A DNA stretch of 64,000 bases from Diploscapter coronatus (taxonomy: Eukaryota > Nematoda > Chromadorea > Rhabditida > Rhabditidae): the NCBI GenBank assembly GCA_964036155.1, contig OZ038422.1:16329201-16393200 (forward strand). The letters run 5' to 3'. The notes under the pieces were generated by a model. That model was given only the letters and a program-made list of their open reading frames with translations, had not been told where the DNA came from and searched no databases. Each line of letters opens with the position of its first letter. The stretch's first letter is position 1. Below are positions 13,043 through 25,905 of this stretch, piece after piece. The position numbers were made by a program, and so were the translations under genes.

Positions 13043-13683
13043 AACTCGGTTCAAATATCGATAATTGAAGATGAGATTGATTTTAAATCATTTCAGAGTT
13101 TTGTTGCTGATTTGCACGAAATTCGACGTGTCCAAATGTCGCAGCTGATCATGAAGCTCTATACAGAAGAAGAAAAACGAGGCAAGATATCGAATTGCTA
13201 CTGCAGAATCCAGCAGCACGGGTAAATTTTAGTAGTTTACGAAAAATTTATTCATGAAAATTAAAACACCCTTCACTAGTTAGGGCTCTTATCAACCAAA
13301 ATTAAAGTTACGAAAGTTGATAGTGGAATTTTTGATAAAATGACATCATTTTGAAAAAAAAATTCATTACAGAAAATTAAATTTGAATTTCAACTTACGG
13401 TTTTGGAAAGGGGACCTGTAGAAGTTGGCATAGATTCATCACTCATTTCGATTGAGCTTGGTTAACTTCGAATTCAAGCACTGCCTAATAACGCCTTCCT
13501 CGTGTGTTATAAAGGGAGCTAATATTAGTCAGTAAGGCAAATGTTGGAATAGCGGCACAAATGCATTGGGAGGAATTAAAGAGTTTAAAATTTGATGAAA
13601 GGTTAGCAATTCTAACTTATGACATGCAAATCAATCTTTAACGCAATTTCATTTTTAGTAGAGCAACCCAACTTTTCAACTGA
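13043..13683 (+). CDS. Small uncharacterised gene, three exons, N-terminus open
   Basis: Three exons join in phase: 13043-13221 (GTAAAT donor), 13533-13601 (GTTAGC donor) and 13659-13683, ending in TGA. The joined frame gives about 90 residues. It is helical and acidic at first, then has a Cys-Tyr-Cys motif near the first exon end and an Ala-Gln-Met-His-Trp-Glu-Glu stretch in exon 2. I do not recognise it. The first exon follows a TTTCAG, so either an upstream exon is missing or the start is an internal Met near 13,133. It faces the tandem coiled-coil gene head to head, about 120 bp apart. Phase agreement at both introns argues it is or recently was coding. Confidence 0.4.
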
Positions 13684-13858
13684 TATTACACACATCATTG
13701 ATTTTATTTTGGATAATTTTCCAACGAATAATTTTTTTTTATGAATTTTTATTAACAGTTTCCAATTCTGACCAGGAAAGAAACAATTAAATCAGCAGCA
13801 AGGATACAAATAACATAAAACAATTTATTATTTATTTAATTATTATTTTCTGAAACTG

Positions 13859-14408
13859 TTATTGCTTATCTTGTTGAGGGGGAGGTGAAGGCGCCACCTG
13901 ACTGTACGTTTGCCATGTCTTTTCTCTGTCGATTTCCTCACAATATGAGATTGAATGGATTTTCCCCAGGGCTAGGCATTCTGACCTTCCACAAAGCTCC
14001 GCCACCGGGTTATTCCTGTATATGACTTTCCCAAATCTGTCTTTTCCTAGCTACTCCTTGGCTCTCGTTAAACGAAAGCATGTGGCTGGTCAATGCTTTT
14101 GCGCTCTTTTTAAACAAATACACACAAGTTTTATGTTGAAGAATTAATTGGGTCTTCTGCGAGATTGTCAGTTCTTGATTGCATTCGCTTGAGTCGTGAT
14201 TCGAGCTATCACACCAGCAATATCTTAGTTGGCTTCTCTGATATTCATTTTCCACCGCCATACAATCCCGTCTTTCGTCTTCTTTTACTTTGCGTTGTAG
14301 CCGAGTTAAATCTCTCGCATGATCCAATGCATCCCACAGTACAGCACTTGCTTCGCCGAAACACATTGGACAGGCACAAATTGAACACCTGATAACTACC
14401 GACATCAT
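13859..14408 (-). CDS. Gag-like zinc-knuckle protein, possibly decaying
   Basis: The start ATG at 14408 lies nine bases behind a TTTCAG. The N-terminus is Cys-rich, followed by a helical segment and a Cys-X2-Cys-X4-His-X4-Cys knuckle near residues 63-75. A second Cys-X-Tyr-Leu region follows that resembles the second knuckle of nematode gag-derived proteins but lacks several Cys. The open frame stops near 14,010. A second frame down to TAA at 13859 adds more Cys, a Tyr-Cys-Glu-Glu motif and a Pro-rich tail. Joining the two needs an intron near 14,015-14,055 whose phases do not match cleanly, so either the model is wrong or the gene carries a frame break. Such proteins usually descend from Pao/BEL-type retroelement gag genes; here that is inference. 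Confidence 0.4.
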
Positions 14409-14747
14409 TGTGAAGTCCTGAAATGTTCAGTTAAACAAAAGAAATACGTAGAATGCAACAGTTCTAACTAAAATCGAATCTTACAGAGAATGCCTCTTAA
14501 GCATTTTACTGGATAATTATTTAAATTTGAGTGAATTGTTTATCTAAAATACTTACCGTGATTTTTTTGTATTCTTATTAGATAAATGTCTAGTCAAAAT
14601 ATATGTTGATTCAGTTCGAATTACGACGATTTAGACGTCGAGGTTTTTCCAATTTAGACGGAAACTATTATATTTGAGTTGAGATAAGATATCTGAAATT
14701 CACCTTTTTAATTTGAAAAATCGATCTTAGGGTAGGAAATAGAAGAA

Positions 14748-14917
14748 ATGGCTGTAGGAAAGGTAAGTATCGTGTCGAGTTCTTTAGGTTGTGTTGATTT
14801 AAATTACTTAATTCCTTGCTGACTATAGTATTAAAGCTGACAAAAGGTAGAAAAGAAGAGTTAGAAGAGAGCGACTGCTCCCTTTTCCGAGCTTATATAG
14901 CGGATGTGATAGTGTAA
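14748..14917 (+). pseudogene. Possible fragment of ribosomal protein eS1 (RPS3A/rps-1) start
   Basis: A five-codon exon (Met-Ala-Val-Gly-Lys) ends in GTAAGT. After an AAAG acceptor at 14,836 the frame continues Leu-Thr-Lys-Gly-Arg-Lys and stops at 14,917. Eukaryotic eS1 begins Met-Ala-Val-Gly-Lys and has Leu-Thr-Lys-Gly shortly after. The remaining 220 or so residues of eS1 are absent, so this would be a dead 5' piece or a chance match. Short length makes this weak. Confidence 0.25.
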
Positions 14918-16080
14918 TAGAGAAAGAAAAACAACAAGGACTAGTCGAGACGGCTAATTAATGTTTCACGCATCTGCGCGGGATTCTCGAATATTAATTC
15001 CAGGATAAGAGGAGCGGAATATGTGGTTAATTAAAGAGCTCTTATGGTATCGCAGACATGAATATTAGATAAGACGAAGATCAACATATTCATTCTGTAT
15101 ATTAAATTAGTGAAGTTACATTGCTGCAACAGTAAGCATGAGAGATAAGATGGGATGACCGTTCACAAAAAAATGAAAAAAAAAAAGCATTCAAATGGTT
15201 CGAGTGGTAAGAAATAGCACAACTGAGTGATGTCTGAAAGGACAAGATTTGAAATAGAGCAATGGAATCATCATGTTTCTTTCAAATCGGAGTATGACAA
15301 TTTGAGGAGAATGAATATTGAAAAAGTAAATAGAATTTTTCTTCTTAAAATAATGATTTAGAAGTGAATGTAACTTTTTAAATGATATATCAAAAGCTGA
15401 GATTCTGTATTGGAAATATACAAATTGAAGCTAAAAATTAAATGAGGGAGAAAAAGAAAAAATGGCCATTTATGAAAGACCAAAGAACTGAGAACTGAAT
15501 GAAAAGGATAAATAATTTGGCAAATGGATCTTTGGGTCACTTACTCTCAATATTCTCTGTATCTTTTCATGCACTATTTCTTCTTCATTGATTTGCACAG
15601 CTGGTTTTTGGAGGTGTTCGTGACTACTTTAAAAAAATCTTTGGGTTAAAATTGTTTTCATATTTATGATGATCGTAGTCTAGCAAGTTTGAACGAAATA
15701 GAATCGAACGAGGTCTGGATTGGGAAAAAGTGAGCTAAAAATTTCGTCTGGAGAACGCACATGCGCTAATCGATAGTGTTAGAGAGCAGAGAAGAGAGAG
15801 AAAGACGAAGAATGGGCGGATGGGAAGGATGGCTCAAGTCAATTCGCATGGGCTAAAATAATGCAAGATTCCTAGCACCCCAAGAAAGCTATCGGCAGAA
15901 CAGTTTGTTGCAATGTCTGCATACTGTGATACCTGCACCAGGAAACGCATTGCTACTGTATCCATTCTGCATCTTTTCCCTTGCTATTTCGATGATGAAT
16001 CAACGTTTGACATTTTTATTCCTTTTCTTTCGAATATCGTCCATCTTTGCCACTCTCACACTCAAATTGTGTAAGACAGC

Positions 16081-16206
16081 GGCTCGTAGAAAAAGACACT
16101 GAGACACCGGGACACCAGTTAGAAAAAGACACCGGTTTTTTTTCTTTTCTTCTCTTGCTTTCTCATACTATTTCTTAGAAAACCCGGTGTCTTTTTCTAT
16201 GAGCCA
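16081..16206. mobile_element. MITE-like hairpin element, copy 1
   Basis: Outer inverted repeats GGCTCGTAGAAAAAGACAC (16,081) and GTGTCTTTTTCTATGAGCC (to 16,205) match at 18 of 19 positions. Relative to copy 2, the left arm carries an extra partly repeated segment with a second AGAAAAAGACACCGG. No coding capacity. Copy 2 is at 22,821-22,915. Confidence 0.75.
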
Positions 16207-16737
16207 AGACAGCCACTTTCCATCAACCGTTCTTAATTCTGCATTGAAAGCTAGTTTCCTTTCGCATTATTCTGCATCTTTTCACGCACTATTTCGCCTA
16301 TCTGACCACTTTCAGTCGATGAAGCATCCACTTTCTTACAGTAAAATCGCTGTAAGACAAAGCTGTTCCTTTGTTCGTTCTTCTTCAATTCGTCTATCAT
16401 ATTGCGACCTATTCCATTCTCTAATTTTTCAATCCAATTTTCAGTTTATTATTTCTTTCTCTCTTCCGTTTATTTTTGCTATTCTTTTTCAAATCGCTTT
16501 CCACCAACTCTTATCAACATTTTCATTCTTTTGAATTTCAGGAATCGTACGTCGACTCTGTTTATTGTTCGTCTAAATCGAACGTTATTCGATATCTAAA
16601 TATCGTATTTTGAACTAACACAATTTGACTAAAATATAAATCATGGTGAGTATTTCAAATAAGCAGTATCTTAAATTTCAATAATTATCCAGTAAAATGC
16701 TTAAAAGATATTCTTTGTAAAGTTCCGGACAGGTATA

Positions 16738-17145
16738 ATGATCGTAACTAAAGATGAACCACTTCATATGGCTGCTTCACTTTATTGTGGAATTCGTCTA
16801 GGCAATAGTTACTTTTCAGGTATTGGAAAGACGATGGATACACTTATGAGTGATCCTAAAAAGCGCACAATGACAATGGAGGAAATTAATGCTCTAAGAA
16901 ATGGACACTGGATTTTATACTTCTGGCTTGATTTGAGCGAATGGGAGAAACGAGAGGATAACTTGAGGAATTTCGCTGAGTGTATTAGATATTCTGGGAA
17001 AACCTCAGTAGCTCCGCTGGTAAAGGCCAAATAAAAATAATGAATGGTTATTTTAATATTTCAGGATGGATTAGAGAAGGACGTGTGGGTTATGGAAGTG
17101 GCACATAAGTTAAGAAGGGCAAAACTCATACCTAGACAAACTTGA
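16738..17145 (+). CDS. Orphan 120-residue protein, two exons
   Basis: Exon 1 (16738-17019) and exon 2 (17065-17145) join through a 45-nt intron with a GTAAAG donor and TTTCAG acceptor, both in phase 0. The ATG lies five bases after an ACAG acceptor, which suits trans-splicing or an intron in the leader (a GTGAGT occurs at 16,646). The product is soluble-looking with no signal peptide or membrane segment. A central aromatic stretch (Gly-His-Trp-Ile-Leu-Tyr-Phe-Trp-Leu-Asp) is followed by a basic C-terminus. I do not recognise a family. The tight gene structure supports coding. Confidence 0.55.
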
Positions 17146-19392
17146 AAAAGACTGAAGCTGTTCGAATACACTTCTGTGCGAAGATGTTACCAGCACATAC
17201 TATAAAGCGAACGAGAAAGTGTGGAAGTGGATTAACGAGACGTGAGCATAATAAGATTACGATTAGGAAGCACAAGTAGAGTTAATTTTTAAAAGCAAGA
17301 TTTCGCCCAATTTTTCTGCCTCGCAAAAACTTTTTTTATGATTTGATTAGGAGATTAAGACCTTTTCATAGATTTAAGAAATCTAAATATTTAAGTTTTC
17401 AGATATGTGTGATTGTGTGGCGGGAAGTGACGTTCGTCTACCTCCTCGTGGTACTTCCTGGATATCCCTCAAAGGATAACTGAACGACGACAGCAATTAA
17501 TCTATAGAAATCTCAAAATGTTCATTCTCATTTTATTTGACATTTGAAATAGAAAATAAATCATGTATTGAATTACTTAATAAATGAATAGTTCAAAATT
17601 AAAGAGATTTTAATAGCCATGCATGTTCTAACAGTTTCATCTTTGCACTTATTTATCTTTCAGATAAAACCACAAATAATTTTACAATGGGGATGCATAA
17701 ATTAAAGACATTACTGAATTTGGAGTGGAAAATTGTCTAAAATTTTAACTTTTCAAAACCCGCTATTTGGACTTCGGTCTTTTGTATCCATAAGACCATA
17801 TGGAAATTGAAAGAAGTAAAGGCTCGCGCATATTAGAAGAATTACCTAGAAAAAACATCTAGAAATTGAACTTGCATTTCAATTTTTCCATCGTGAAACT
17901 GGAAAGTTCTCTCCAATTTTATGGTGGAATAAACACACAAAACTGGCAAAAGAAAAAAAACTCGCCCGTATCAGAAAAATTGTCTAGGGTCACATGCCAC
18001 AGAAATTTCCAATCAGAGGCGCCTATTATCATTTTTTAACGAATATCTTTCACGACGTTCTAGCCGTCTGGCGTTCAAATAAGATGGCCTTCTTCTCAAA
18101 AATGCTTCGTTGCGTCAATCAACGAACTGCGAAAAAAGTGCTGTAACTGCCGAAAGCAAGTTTACCCGACTACTTTTTCATGCATTTTTACATCTTTTCC
18201 TCGCTATTCTCTCATTTTGATGTTTATAATCCAAATACTTTGGTCTCGACTCTAGTTCCAACCAAACCACTGACGCAAACGGTTTGAAAGCTGTTAAGAG
18301 ATTTGTTTGCCGAGATTATAGCCTCATCCGAAGCTTATAGAATTTGTTTTTTTTATTTATGATTTCACACGTTTTATGGTTTAGTTACCCAAGTTTGAGA
18401 TAAATAAATTGGTGTGGTATTCCAATCTGCCAGTTTATTTTCGTCCGACTACCGCTAAGCTTGAAGCGGCCAAATACAATCGACGTAGCTATTTCGATAA
18501 GACAGAAATTAATGTTGTACTTCGGTCTTTTGTATTTATCAGACTTTGGAAATTGGACGAGTGAAACCTCGCGCATGCCAAAAAATGCTTAGAAAAACAG
18601 AGAATATATAAACTTAACTTGGACTTCGACCCTTTGTATACATTGGGAGGGAAAAGAGTGCAAAAACGATGATAGAGTAGGCCTTGTCAGGTGCTGCAGA
18701 GAGTCAGAAAAAAATTGATGGAAGAGTCGGTCTGCTCATTTCTCCAACATAGTATAAAAGCAGAATTGCTCGTTCCCCCAACCATTATACATCCTTTTCT
18801 TCAATTTTCCCAGTTGTTCCCTTCCAGGGCCTTCCATAATGTCTTATCCTTTTCACTCTTCTTTTTTAAAATAATCTTTCCAAATATTTCTTTTAGGTGC
18901 TCAAGCAGCCTTTCAGCTACCACACTTACTCACCGCTGCGACAATATTTCCTCGCGTGTTCTATTGATACAGTAAAAAAACAGGTAAACGGTTACGTAAT
19001 AACAAATGAACAGCCAGTATTGCGAAATTTCGCGTCCATCTCCAGCATTCTTCTTAATTTTCCCCCATACAAATCATACATTTTATTTTATTTTGGAAAG
19101 TTGCATCTTTATTCATATACGAAATAGTATATTAGCGAGAAAACTAAGCGTTCCAAGAATACATTTCCTCTTCTTCGAATATACGAATTTCACATTTTAT
19201 AGAAGACATCTTACTCGATCCACAAAAATCACTTTCATTTGAAAAAGTAGTCTTGCTGGAAAGTAGTTACAGAAAAACAACACCAACTGTTTCTATCAAT
19301 TTTTCGTTCAAATATCCTCCCACTTTCTAAAACGTTATTTTTTGGGTTCTTGATTTCAACAAGTTCATTCTAAATCGTTGTCATTTCAGAAA
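17146..19392. other. Intergenic region with short dispersed repeats
   Basis: No gene seen. The motif ACTTCGGTCTTTTGTAT occurs at about 17,769 and 18,520, and a variant at about 18,626, each near GGAAATTG and CTCGCGCAT words, so this looks like a degraded low-copy repeat. The 18,690-19,240 stretch has open frames but no convincing splice pairs. Confidence 0.45.
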
Positions 19393-21937
19393 ATGAATAC
19401 TAATTTGGTACCTAAAGAAACTAGCGATCTGATCATCGACCTCATCGCGCGCAACGAGTAAATTGTCTATATCACCGAAATATCAACTAAATTGAACACT
19501 TTTAGGGTACTAGAGCTTGAAAATCGACACCTGAAAGAATGTAGAAGAGTCACCGGAATTATGGTAAATCAGAAAAAGGCGGAGTTAAAAGCCGCGCTTT
19601 CAAAAAGAAAGCCAGAGGCATGCGAGGTAAGCGCCCTTGAATTCCAAAACTGAAATTGAAAATCTCGATGCAAATAAAGCAATCAATCTTGAAAGGACGA
19701 AGAATTCTTCTATGACTGTCTACTCATCAGCGAGAAAATTCTTGTGATAAAACGTCATTCATCAAACGAAGGCATTATCTTCTTTAAAGCTCTTTACTAT
19801 TGAAGACAAAAGAGAGATCATTTACAAATGAATCAATTTTTCATTTAGAATAAAGCCGTAGAGCAATATAATCGGGGTCGAAAATGTGAAAAAGTCCTCC
19901 ACCTCCGTAGTGGCGACATCCCTTGCAAAAGTGCGGAATTTGAATCCTCGGACTCGGGTTCTGAGCTCGATTCGAATGCATCGTGTTCGGACCAGTTCGA
20001 CTTAGAAATTGACATGGTCGATCAACCGTCTCGTGAAGGTATGCTAATTTTTCTTGTTAATGGAATCAGTTCTTTCAGCGCAATCCTCGTCCTCAGCGAT
20101 CGTCAATGAAAGACGAAAGAAGAAGAGAAAGAGCGACAATACCAAGAAAAGAAGCCCCTTGCCAGAAAAGCGCAAGAGACGGAGACGAGTCGTCATTGAT
20201 GACGATAGTGACGATAAGGGCGAAAAAGAGGAATCCGATGACTCCTATGCCGAGCAATTCGAACATGAGCGAGTTGCTCAGGAGATCGGGCCAATCAAGG
20301 CCGATATGGAGGAGAGCAGCAATTGGTCGCTAAGGGTCTCGGTCTCGGACTCGGATAATAAGAGCGAATGCTCGGAAATTGATGTGGTGGGCATCGATGA
20401 GGAGATTCCGGAACAGATTGAGCCTATGGCTCAAACTTCTCCCGTTATTGAAAAGCAGATCGTTGCGAAAAAGTCTCGCAAGAGACTCGCCGATGTAATC
20501 TACCATTTTCTAAAGGATCAACTTGAAGGAATAACTTTAGGAGCTGCTCATATATGCAGTTGTTGAAGCACCCACTTTGATGGCCGACTCCTCTATAAAG
20601 GCCCTTATTGCACCGAGTTTCAAGATTGAAACATCGTCTGAGGTAGACCAGAGAATCAAATTCCAGCTCCCAAATCGTTATAAATCTCCAAAAAACAGCA
20701 TTTAAAGTGTTTGATACTGACATTGGAGTGTAAGTGTAAATGTCAAGAAAAATAAGCTGATCTAGTGTTAGTGTTAAGAACTTTAACTCGGCTATTGACT
20801 ATATGAAATGAAAGAGCCTGTCATTGAATATCGGACAATGAACGCTTTGAATCGAAAATTACAATGCTAACAGAGTGAACCGAGAAAAATTACGACTCTG
20901 AACTTCATGAAGCCAAAAATAAGAGATGCTCAAGCCTGTTGTTCCGTAGTTCTAAATGTATTCATCCCAAGTTTCAAAGGAGATAGCGAAAAAATAGTCT
21001 AATCAAACATTAGAAAGTATTTATTCCTTGCCAATTTTAAAGGAAAATTCGACCATCAACACGAAGGTTCCTGAGAGCACCGCCAAGGACTCGTCTGCTG
21101 TAAAAGGAATTTCAGTCGAGGCCAAACAGCAGACCCCACAAAAAGAGGGTAACAATCCAATCCGTAAGTTTTTCCCCATATCTTGATGAAATTTCCTGGT
21201 TCGATTAGGTTGGGAAAGGGTGTTAATGGTTGCTTTATTTCGACGCTGTTAGTGTTTTCGTTTTCAGCGCTTAATACAATGCAAGTTCGCATTGCCGGCA
21301 GAGTCGCTCGGGAGCGACTACACGTCTTCGGCCTGATGGCTCAACTCGATGACCTAAAAGAGCAGCGTCGTCTCCTTCCTTCCCCGAGGGAGTTCTTCAT
21401 CCTGCTGAACTCGTCCCGAAAAGTGTGCTGCTTTTGTGGTGACGATATGCACTTCACCGACTCGTGTTGGTATTTTCGAACTCTGGCGGAGCGAGAAGAA
21501 GAAGTCAAGTAAGATACTCCTTCGCTAATTCGTCTCTTCATCCTCGGCATCTTTTATCACGTCCTCCTTCCATCTGCTTAGAATGCAAAAAGATAGACTC
21601 CTCTATTCTCTATGTCTCATCTCTCATGTTAGAAAATTGATTCGCTAGAGTCTTCTCTACAATTTTCTCCATCCTTTCCATATGTATCGACTAAATGGCA
21701 AATTTTAGAATAAGAGGGCTCTGTAGAGGTTGCCTAATCAGCGGGTGCAATTACGGCGACGCCTGCTCGCCAGTCTGCTATCACTGTAAACACAGCAGTA
21801 AGGAAGCGCCCGGCCGTCCCATCCAACTGCACCACTCGGCTCTCTGCCCGCTCCCCGAAAGGTCTCAGGAAGTTGAGGAAAAAATCCGAAAGCTGGAGAT
21901 AATCTTGGACCGATCTCGATCTATAGCCCGAATCTGA
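19393..21937 (+). CDS. Nuclear-type acidic/basic protein with C-terminal gag-like zinc knuckles
   Basis: The modelled exons are 19393-19457, 19506-19626, one probable short exon starting 19696, about 19850-20039, about 20079-20493, about 21043-21163, about 21269-21509 and about 21709-21937. The start follows a TTTCAG by four bases. The N-terminus is a short coiled coil. The middle has Ser/Asp/Glu-rich acidic runs and a strong Lys/Arg cluster (about 20,108-20,192) typical of nuclear localisation. The C-terminus has Cys-Cys-Phe-Cys-X4-His-X4-Cys, then more Cys pairs and a His-His-Ser-Ala-Leu-Cys-Pro-Leu-Pro close. That is the pattern of nematode proteins derived from retroelement gag knuckles. 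No protease or reverse transcriptase follows, so a domesticated gene is likely. Partners and role unknown. Confidence 0.6.
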
Positions 21938-22116
21938 TTCAAGCTGGCATCATCTTCGATAAATTTAAATTCCACATAATTTGCTTGACGTCAAATGCAT
22001 CATCAATGTAAAAGTCTCCTACCAACAGACCTAGGGAGAAACAATCGTCAGAAACCCCTTGCGAACTACTTTCTTATAGTTTGTCTTCGTCTGAAAAAGT
22101 GCTCCCTAGGTTTGTT

Positions 22117-22215
22117 TTGAAATAAAATATTTTAGAGTATTTATTTCAGTTACAATTATCCCTCGTTACTTTTGGATGCCTTCGAGAGTTATCTGTATCA
22201 TGTTCATTGAAATTA
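22117..22215 (+). repeat. Dispersed repeat, copy 1 (partner at 26,445)
   Basis: About 100 bp from ATAAAATATTTTAG through TTTATTTCAG to CGAGAGTTATCTGTATCATG recur at 26,445-26,550 with few changes. The repeat includes an intron-like acceptor and the start of an open frame, so it may be a copied gene segment. Confidence 0.7.
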
Positions 22216-22820
22216 AATTATTTTACATTTTATTGAATAAAATTTTTATATGAAATCGGAGATTATTACAATCGTTTTTAAAAGTATTTTTTCGACTGGG
22301 ATCCGGACATCGAAAATTTTCTAAACCCGAACCCGAACATTAATTAATGTCCGGGTCCGTACATCCCTGGTGACGATACGTAACTCCAAATGTTAAAATT
22401 TATGAGCAAATTTGGAATTCTACTTTAGGATTGCGTTAGAAATACTGATAACGGAATTCGAGACAATCTAATAGTGATTATTGACTTTTGACTGATTGCG
22501 CTTTGATCAATCACGCTTTATTTAACAAAATGCTATATAATTAAGTATTATGAACCGTGAGGAAGTAGATATTGCACATTTTTTGCATCTCTCCCCTCCT
22601 AGGCTCAACCCCTTCGAAATAGCATGCGCCCTGAAGAGACGAAAGAGATAGCAAAAAAGAAGAAGGAAAGAGTGAGGGGAAGAAGAGACGTGACTCGTGC
22701 AAAATCGATTTGCAAAGAGCATGCGATATTCACTTACTCAGTCGACAATACAAAAAAGCTAAATCATTTGCAAAATAGCCGAAAATTCGTAGTTCAAAAG
22801 GAAATCAATATGAAACAAAG

Positions 22821-22915
22821 TTGGCTCCTAGAAAAAGACACCGGCTTTTTTCTTTTCCTATCTTACCTCCCCATACTATTTCTTAGAAAACCCAGTGTCT
22901 TTTTCTATTAGCCAA
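22821..22915. mobile_element. MITE-like hairpin element, copy 2
   Basis: TTGGCTCCTAGAAAAAGACAC at the left and GTGTCTTTTTCTATTAGCCAA at the right are inverted repeats matching at 19 of 21 positions. The centre is pyrimidine-rich and matches copy 1 (CATACTATTTCTTAGAAAACCC in both). About 95 bp, no coding. Confidence 0.75.
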
Positions 22916-23262
22916 CAAAGTTCAATTTACTGCAGTTAATATGAAATTTATTGGGTTATTAGTGTAGTAGTTGTTTTAGTTTATAAAATACTGTGCTTGT
23001 TGTATTCAACAAATCTGATAACGCTATCTAGAACTTTGGTTGTCAAGTTATTAATGTTTAATTTTTTATCTTGAACAATTTATTGATAACAAATTTACTG
23101 ACTAGTTATCAAAGCTAGCTTCATTCCTTACATCGAAATATTGATTTAATGGAGATTCAAATTCAACATGAAATGATTTTATTGAACACATACATTAGAA
23201 ATGCAATACAACAATAATTTAACACAATATTTATGAATAAGATCTTCAGTTGTGGCGAAATA

Positions 23263-25723
23263 TCAAAATGGTGCCTTACATGCACCCACTACGATAGGAA
23301 AACCGTACGGTTCTATCACACAGTCTGTCAAGAACCATTTTCCAGTGTGGTTACCACTTCTATCCAAATCAAAGCCAATCATCTAGTAGATAATTTTCAA
23401 TTTGACATAGAATGGTTCGAAATACTAACAACGCCACAGCAATTGCCAGACTTGCATGTATAGTTGCCAAAGAGGTTGTCAAACGTTCCCTCTTCATTGT
23501 ACCAATTCGTATATTGGAGCGGACTAAAATTCGTACTTTATTATGTACAAACGATCGGTTTAGTCCCAATACCTAATTGTAAGAAACATCAGAATTTTCT
23601 GGCAAGTTTAATGATTATTTCGAGATCGAATTTTTCTCTACTCTAGCCTTTCTAAGAGTTTTGATTCAGACGCACATTCCGATCATTTCTAGCGTTTTAG
23701 TGAAAGAAATTTCAGTTTAATTGATAAAAATGATACATACGAATTATCGGTCCAGGTGACATTGTTGACCGAGCTCCCGACGAGTCCTATCCATGTTGAA
23801 AATCGTTTCGCCACTTGCCCTATAAAAGCGATAAAAATTTCAAGAAATTATTAAAGTTTATTGATATGTAAACCTAGGAAGAACTTTCATCAGACGGAAA
23901 GAAACTAGAGAGGTAGGTCAAACAAGCGGAATCAGTTATGGTATTACTTAAAAAATTCAAACATTTTTGCCAAGTTCAAATTAGAGGTATATATTTGTTA
24001 AAATATATTTGGGGGTATGTCGCATTTTGACGCTCGTTCATCCTAGGTCTGTGTTATGGGTATATGATTTAAATGTACTCAGCAACAACTTGTCGAGCCC
24101 GTACGGCCCTGCGAGCGTATTCGTAAAGGTAGGGAAACGCAAAGGGTTTTCCAAATCACACTAAACATTTCAAATTTGTTGTTAAAATGTCCCACAGGGG
24201 TGTAACTAAGAGTTGAATACTTGTAATCATTCATAAAATCTTTACGAGGACTGTGCAGATCTGAGGACCTAGCAAATTGTTGCTGAGATAATTACATAGT
24301 ATCATGCTATTCTCATCTTCATTTGATATGGACACCAGATGACACGACTTCTCTATTGCCTGACAATATAACTCAGCTACTAGAGGGTCGTCCCACATTC
24401 GACTCAAACTTACACTTCCCTGAAGTACTTGTGATCAACTTTATGTCTCTCTAACGTCGTTTTTCGTATCCCAGGTTAAATTAATATGAAAAATCAATGG
24501 TTTGAAACACTTACAATGTAGCAATAATCACCCAAGTGTTGATTCAGCATCACCGGGCAAGACTTTTCTGAATATTTTCTCATATTGGGGTAGGGCATAA
24601 GTTCCTAGCACAATCAGGTATCAAGGAATGTTGCTAACTTGTTGTTACGCCCGGTTGTGATGTAGTTAGAATATCTAGAGCCCATGATCCGCACAAAAAT
24701 GGAAGTTTCGTCGTTCTATTAAACGCGACCCACTTATTGGTAGAAAACTGAATCATGTGCAGACTGATTATCCGATTCAATTATAATAATTTCCTACTTG
24801 ATAGGCTGCAAAATTTGCATTGTCCTTGGGCTCACCTTAATCGTTAGGTTCATATTTAATTAATGAGTAATTATAATTCAGAATTGCCTACCATTTCCCC
24901 AATTCGTGTACGTCACATCCAATCCTTCTTCCCAATTCCATATTCCTTCGTCCCTAGTTAAGCCTATCCAAAAATAGTCGTAAGAATTCAAATACGGCTT
25001 TGCAACTGCTAAAATTTAAAAGATGAGAAGGAAAACGATATTTATGAAGAAAAATGTATTACACGCAACAAATGCATTTTCAAAAGCATTGTTTATGCTT
25101 GTTAGAAAATAGGTAACCAGATCACATGCATTTCCAGCCTGGTCGAATGTCATGGGAAGCATTTCAAATCGGAAACATCTGAAATTGAATGATACAAGTG
25201 AATGGTCGTTTTGTACAATGAATTCAGATTCCTTTTTACAACATTGAACTTCCACAAAAAACGCATGTACTGAAACTAGATAGCGAAAAGAATGCCGAAG
25301 AAAAGTTTTGCAAAAACTTTCTATCCATCTTTGAATTCGAAGTTAGTTACATGAGTTGTTGCGGTCATGAAGATGATGAATATAGTTCCAAGTGGATAGA
25401 AATTTCAGAGGGGGACAAAACGGGAAATTCAAGCGAAAGTTTGTCTGTTGTATTATTGAAAATGATTTCGTTAATGTCTTCCTGTATTTGTCAACGGCTA
25501 ATCAACGTTAATTGTTGTACTTGTCAATGGATAGGAGGACCATAAAGTATAGGCAAGGTGGAGAAATAAAAAGGACAATTGACAAATACGGCTGTTGAAA
25601 TTGATAAATACAAAAAGTCATTTCATACCTTCCGTCGTGGAAAACATCGCCATCATAGCATTGTGCATTAGTATTCGGGAACAAAATGCATGAACTTATG
25701 CCAATTATAAAATACCATATCAT
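23263..25723 (-). CDS. Secreted protein with two C-type lectin domains
   Basis: Exon 1 (25629-25723) encodes a signal peptide ending near Asn-Thr-Asn-Ala and the start of domain 1. Exon 2 (25063-25178) has the Cys-Phe-Arg-Phe start and a Ser-Ile-Asn-Asn-Ala-Phe-Glu-Asn helix. Exon 3 (24892-25008) has Phe-Trp-Ile-Gly-Leu and Trp-Asn-Trp-Glu-Glu-Gly. Later exons near 24,780-24,840 and 24,660-24,760 supply a Gly-Glu-Pro-Lys-Asp-Asn loop and a Leu-Pro-Phe-Leu-Cys close. Domain 2 starts with Ser-Cys-Pro near 24,520-24,570. It continues with Thr-Trp-Ile-Gly-Leu and a Trp-Thr-Asp near 23,740-23,830, then Asn-Trp-Tyr-Asn-Glu, Gly-Lys-Trp and a final Ala-Cys-Lys before TGA at 23263. Domain 1 has a partial Glu-Pro-X-Asp motif; domain 2 lacks a clear sugar-binding triad. 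Such proteins act in nematode surface recognition or immunity. One exon of domain 2 (about 23,850-24,480) is unresolved. Confidence 0.75.
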
Positions 25724-25905
25724 TTTTGCGAATGTTCTCGGGTTAACGAAACGAGATATCAGCTTCAAATCAATACTTTCATGCACATTATATTCCCACT
25801 GATAGCGGATCCACCAGCCAGTTTATGAGAGATAATCGTCTTATTTTCAAATGTCCAAGTGTTATTTTCAATTTATCAAATGTTAAAATGGAATTATGAA
25901 ATTGA

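Larger units (their letters stand above)
14409..16737. other. Intergenic region with short fragments and one MITE-like copy
   Basis: No full gene seen. It contains a possible ribosomal-protein fragment (14,748-14,917) and a hairpin element at 16,081-16,206. Otherwise it is purine-rich (15,100-15,850) and then pyrimidine-rich (16,200-16,550) sequence without paired splice sites. An ATG followed directly by GTGAGT at 16,643 probably lies in the untranslated leader of the next gene. Confidence 0.45.
21938..23262. other. Intergenic region with repeats
   Basis: No gene seen. It holds a repeat shared with 26,445-26,550 (here about 22,117-22,215), a degraded inverted element near 22,297-22,371 with GGGATCCGGACAT and ATGTCCGGGTCCGTACATCCC ends, and MITE copy 2. 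Confidence 0.5.
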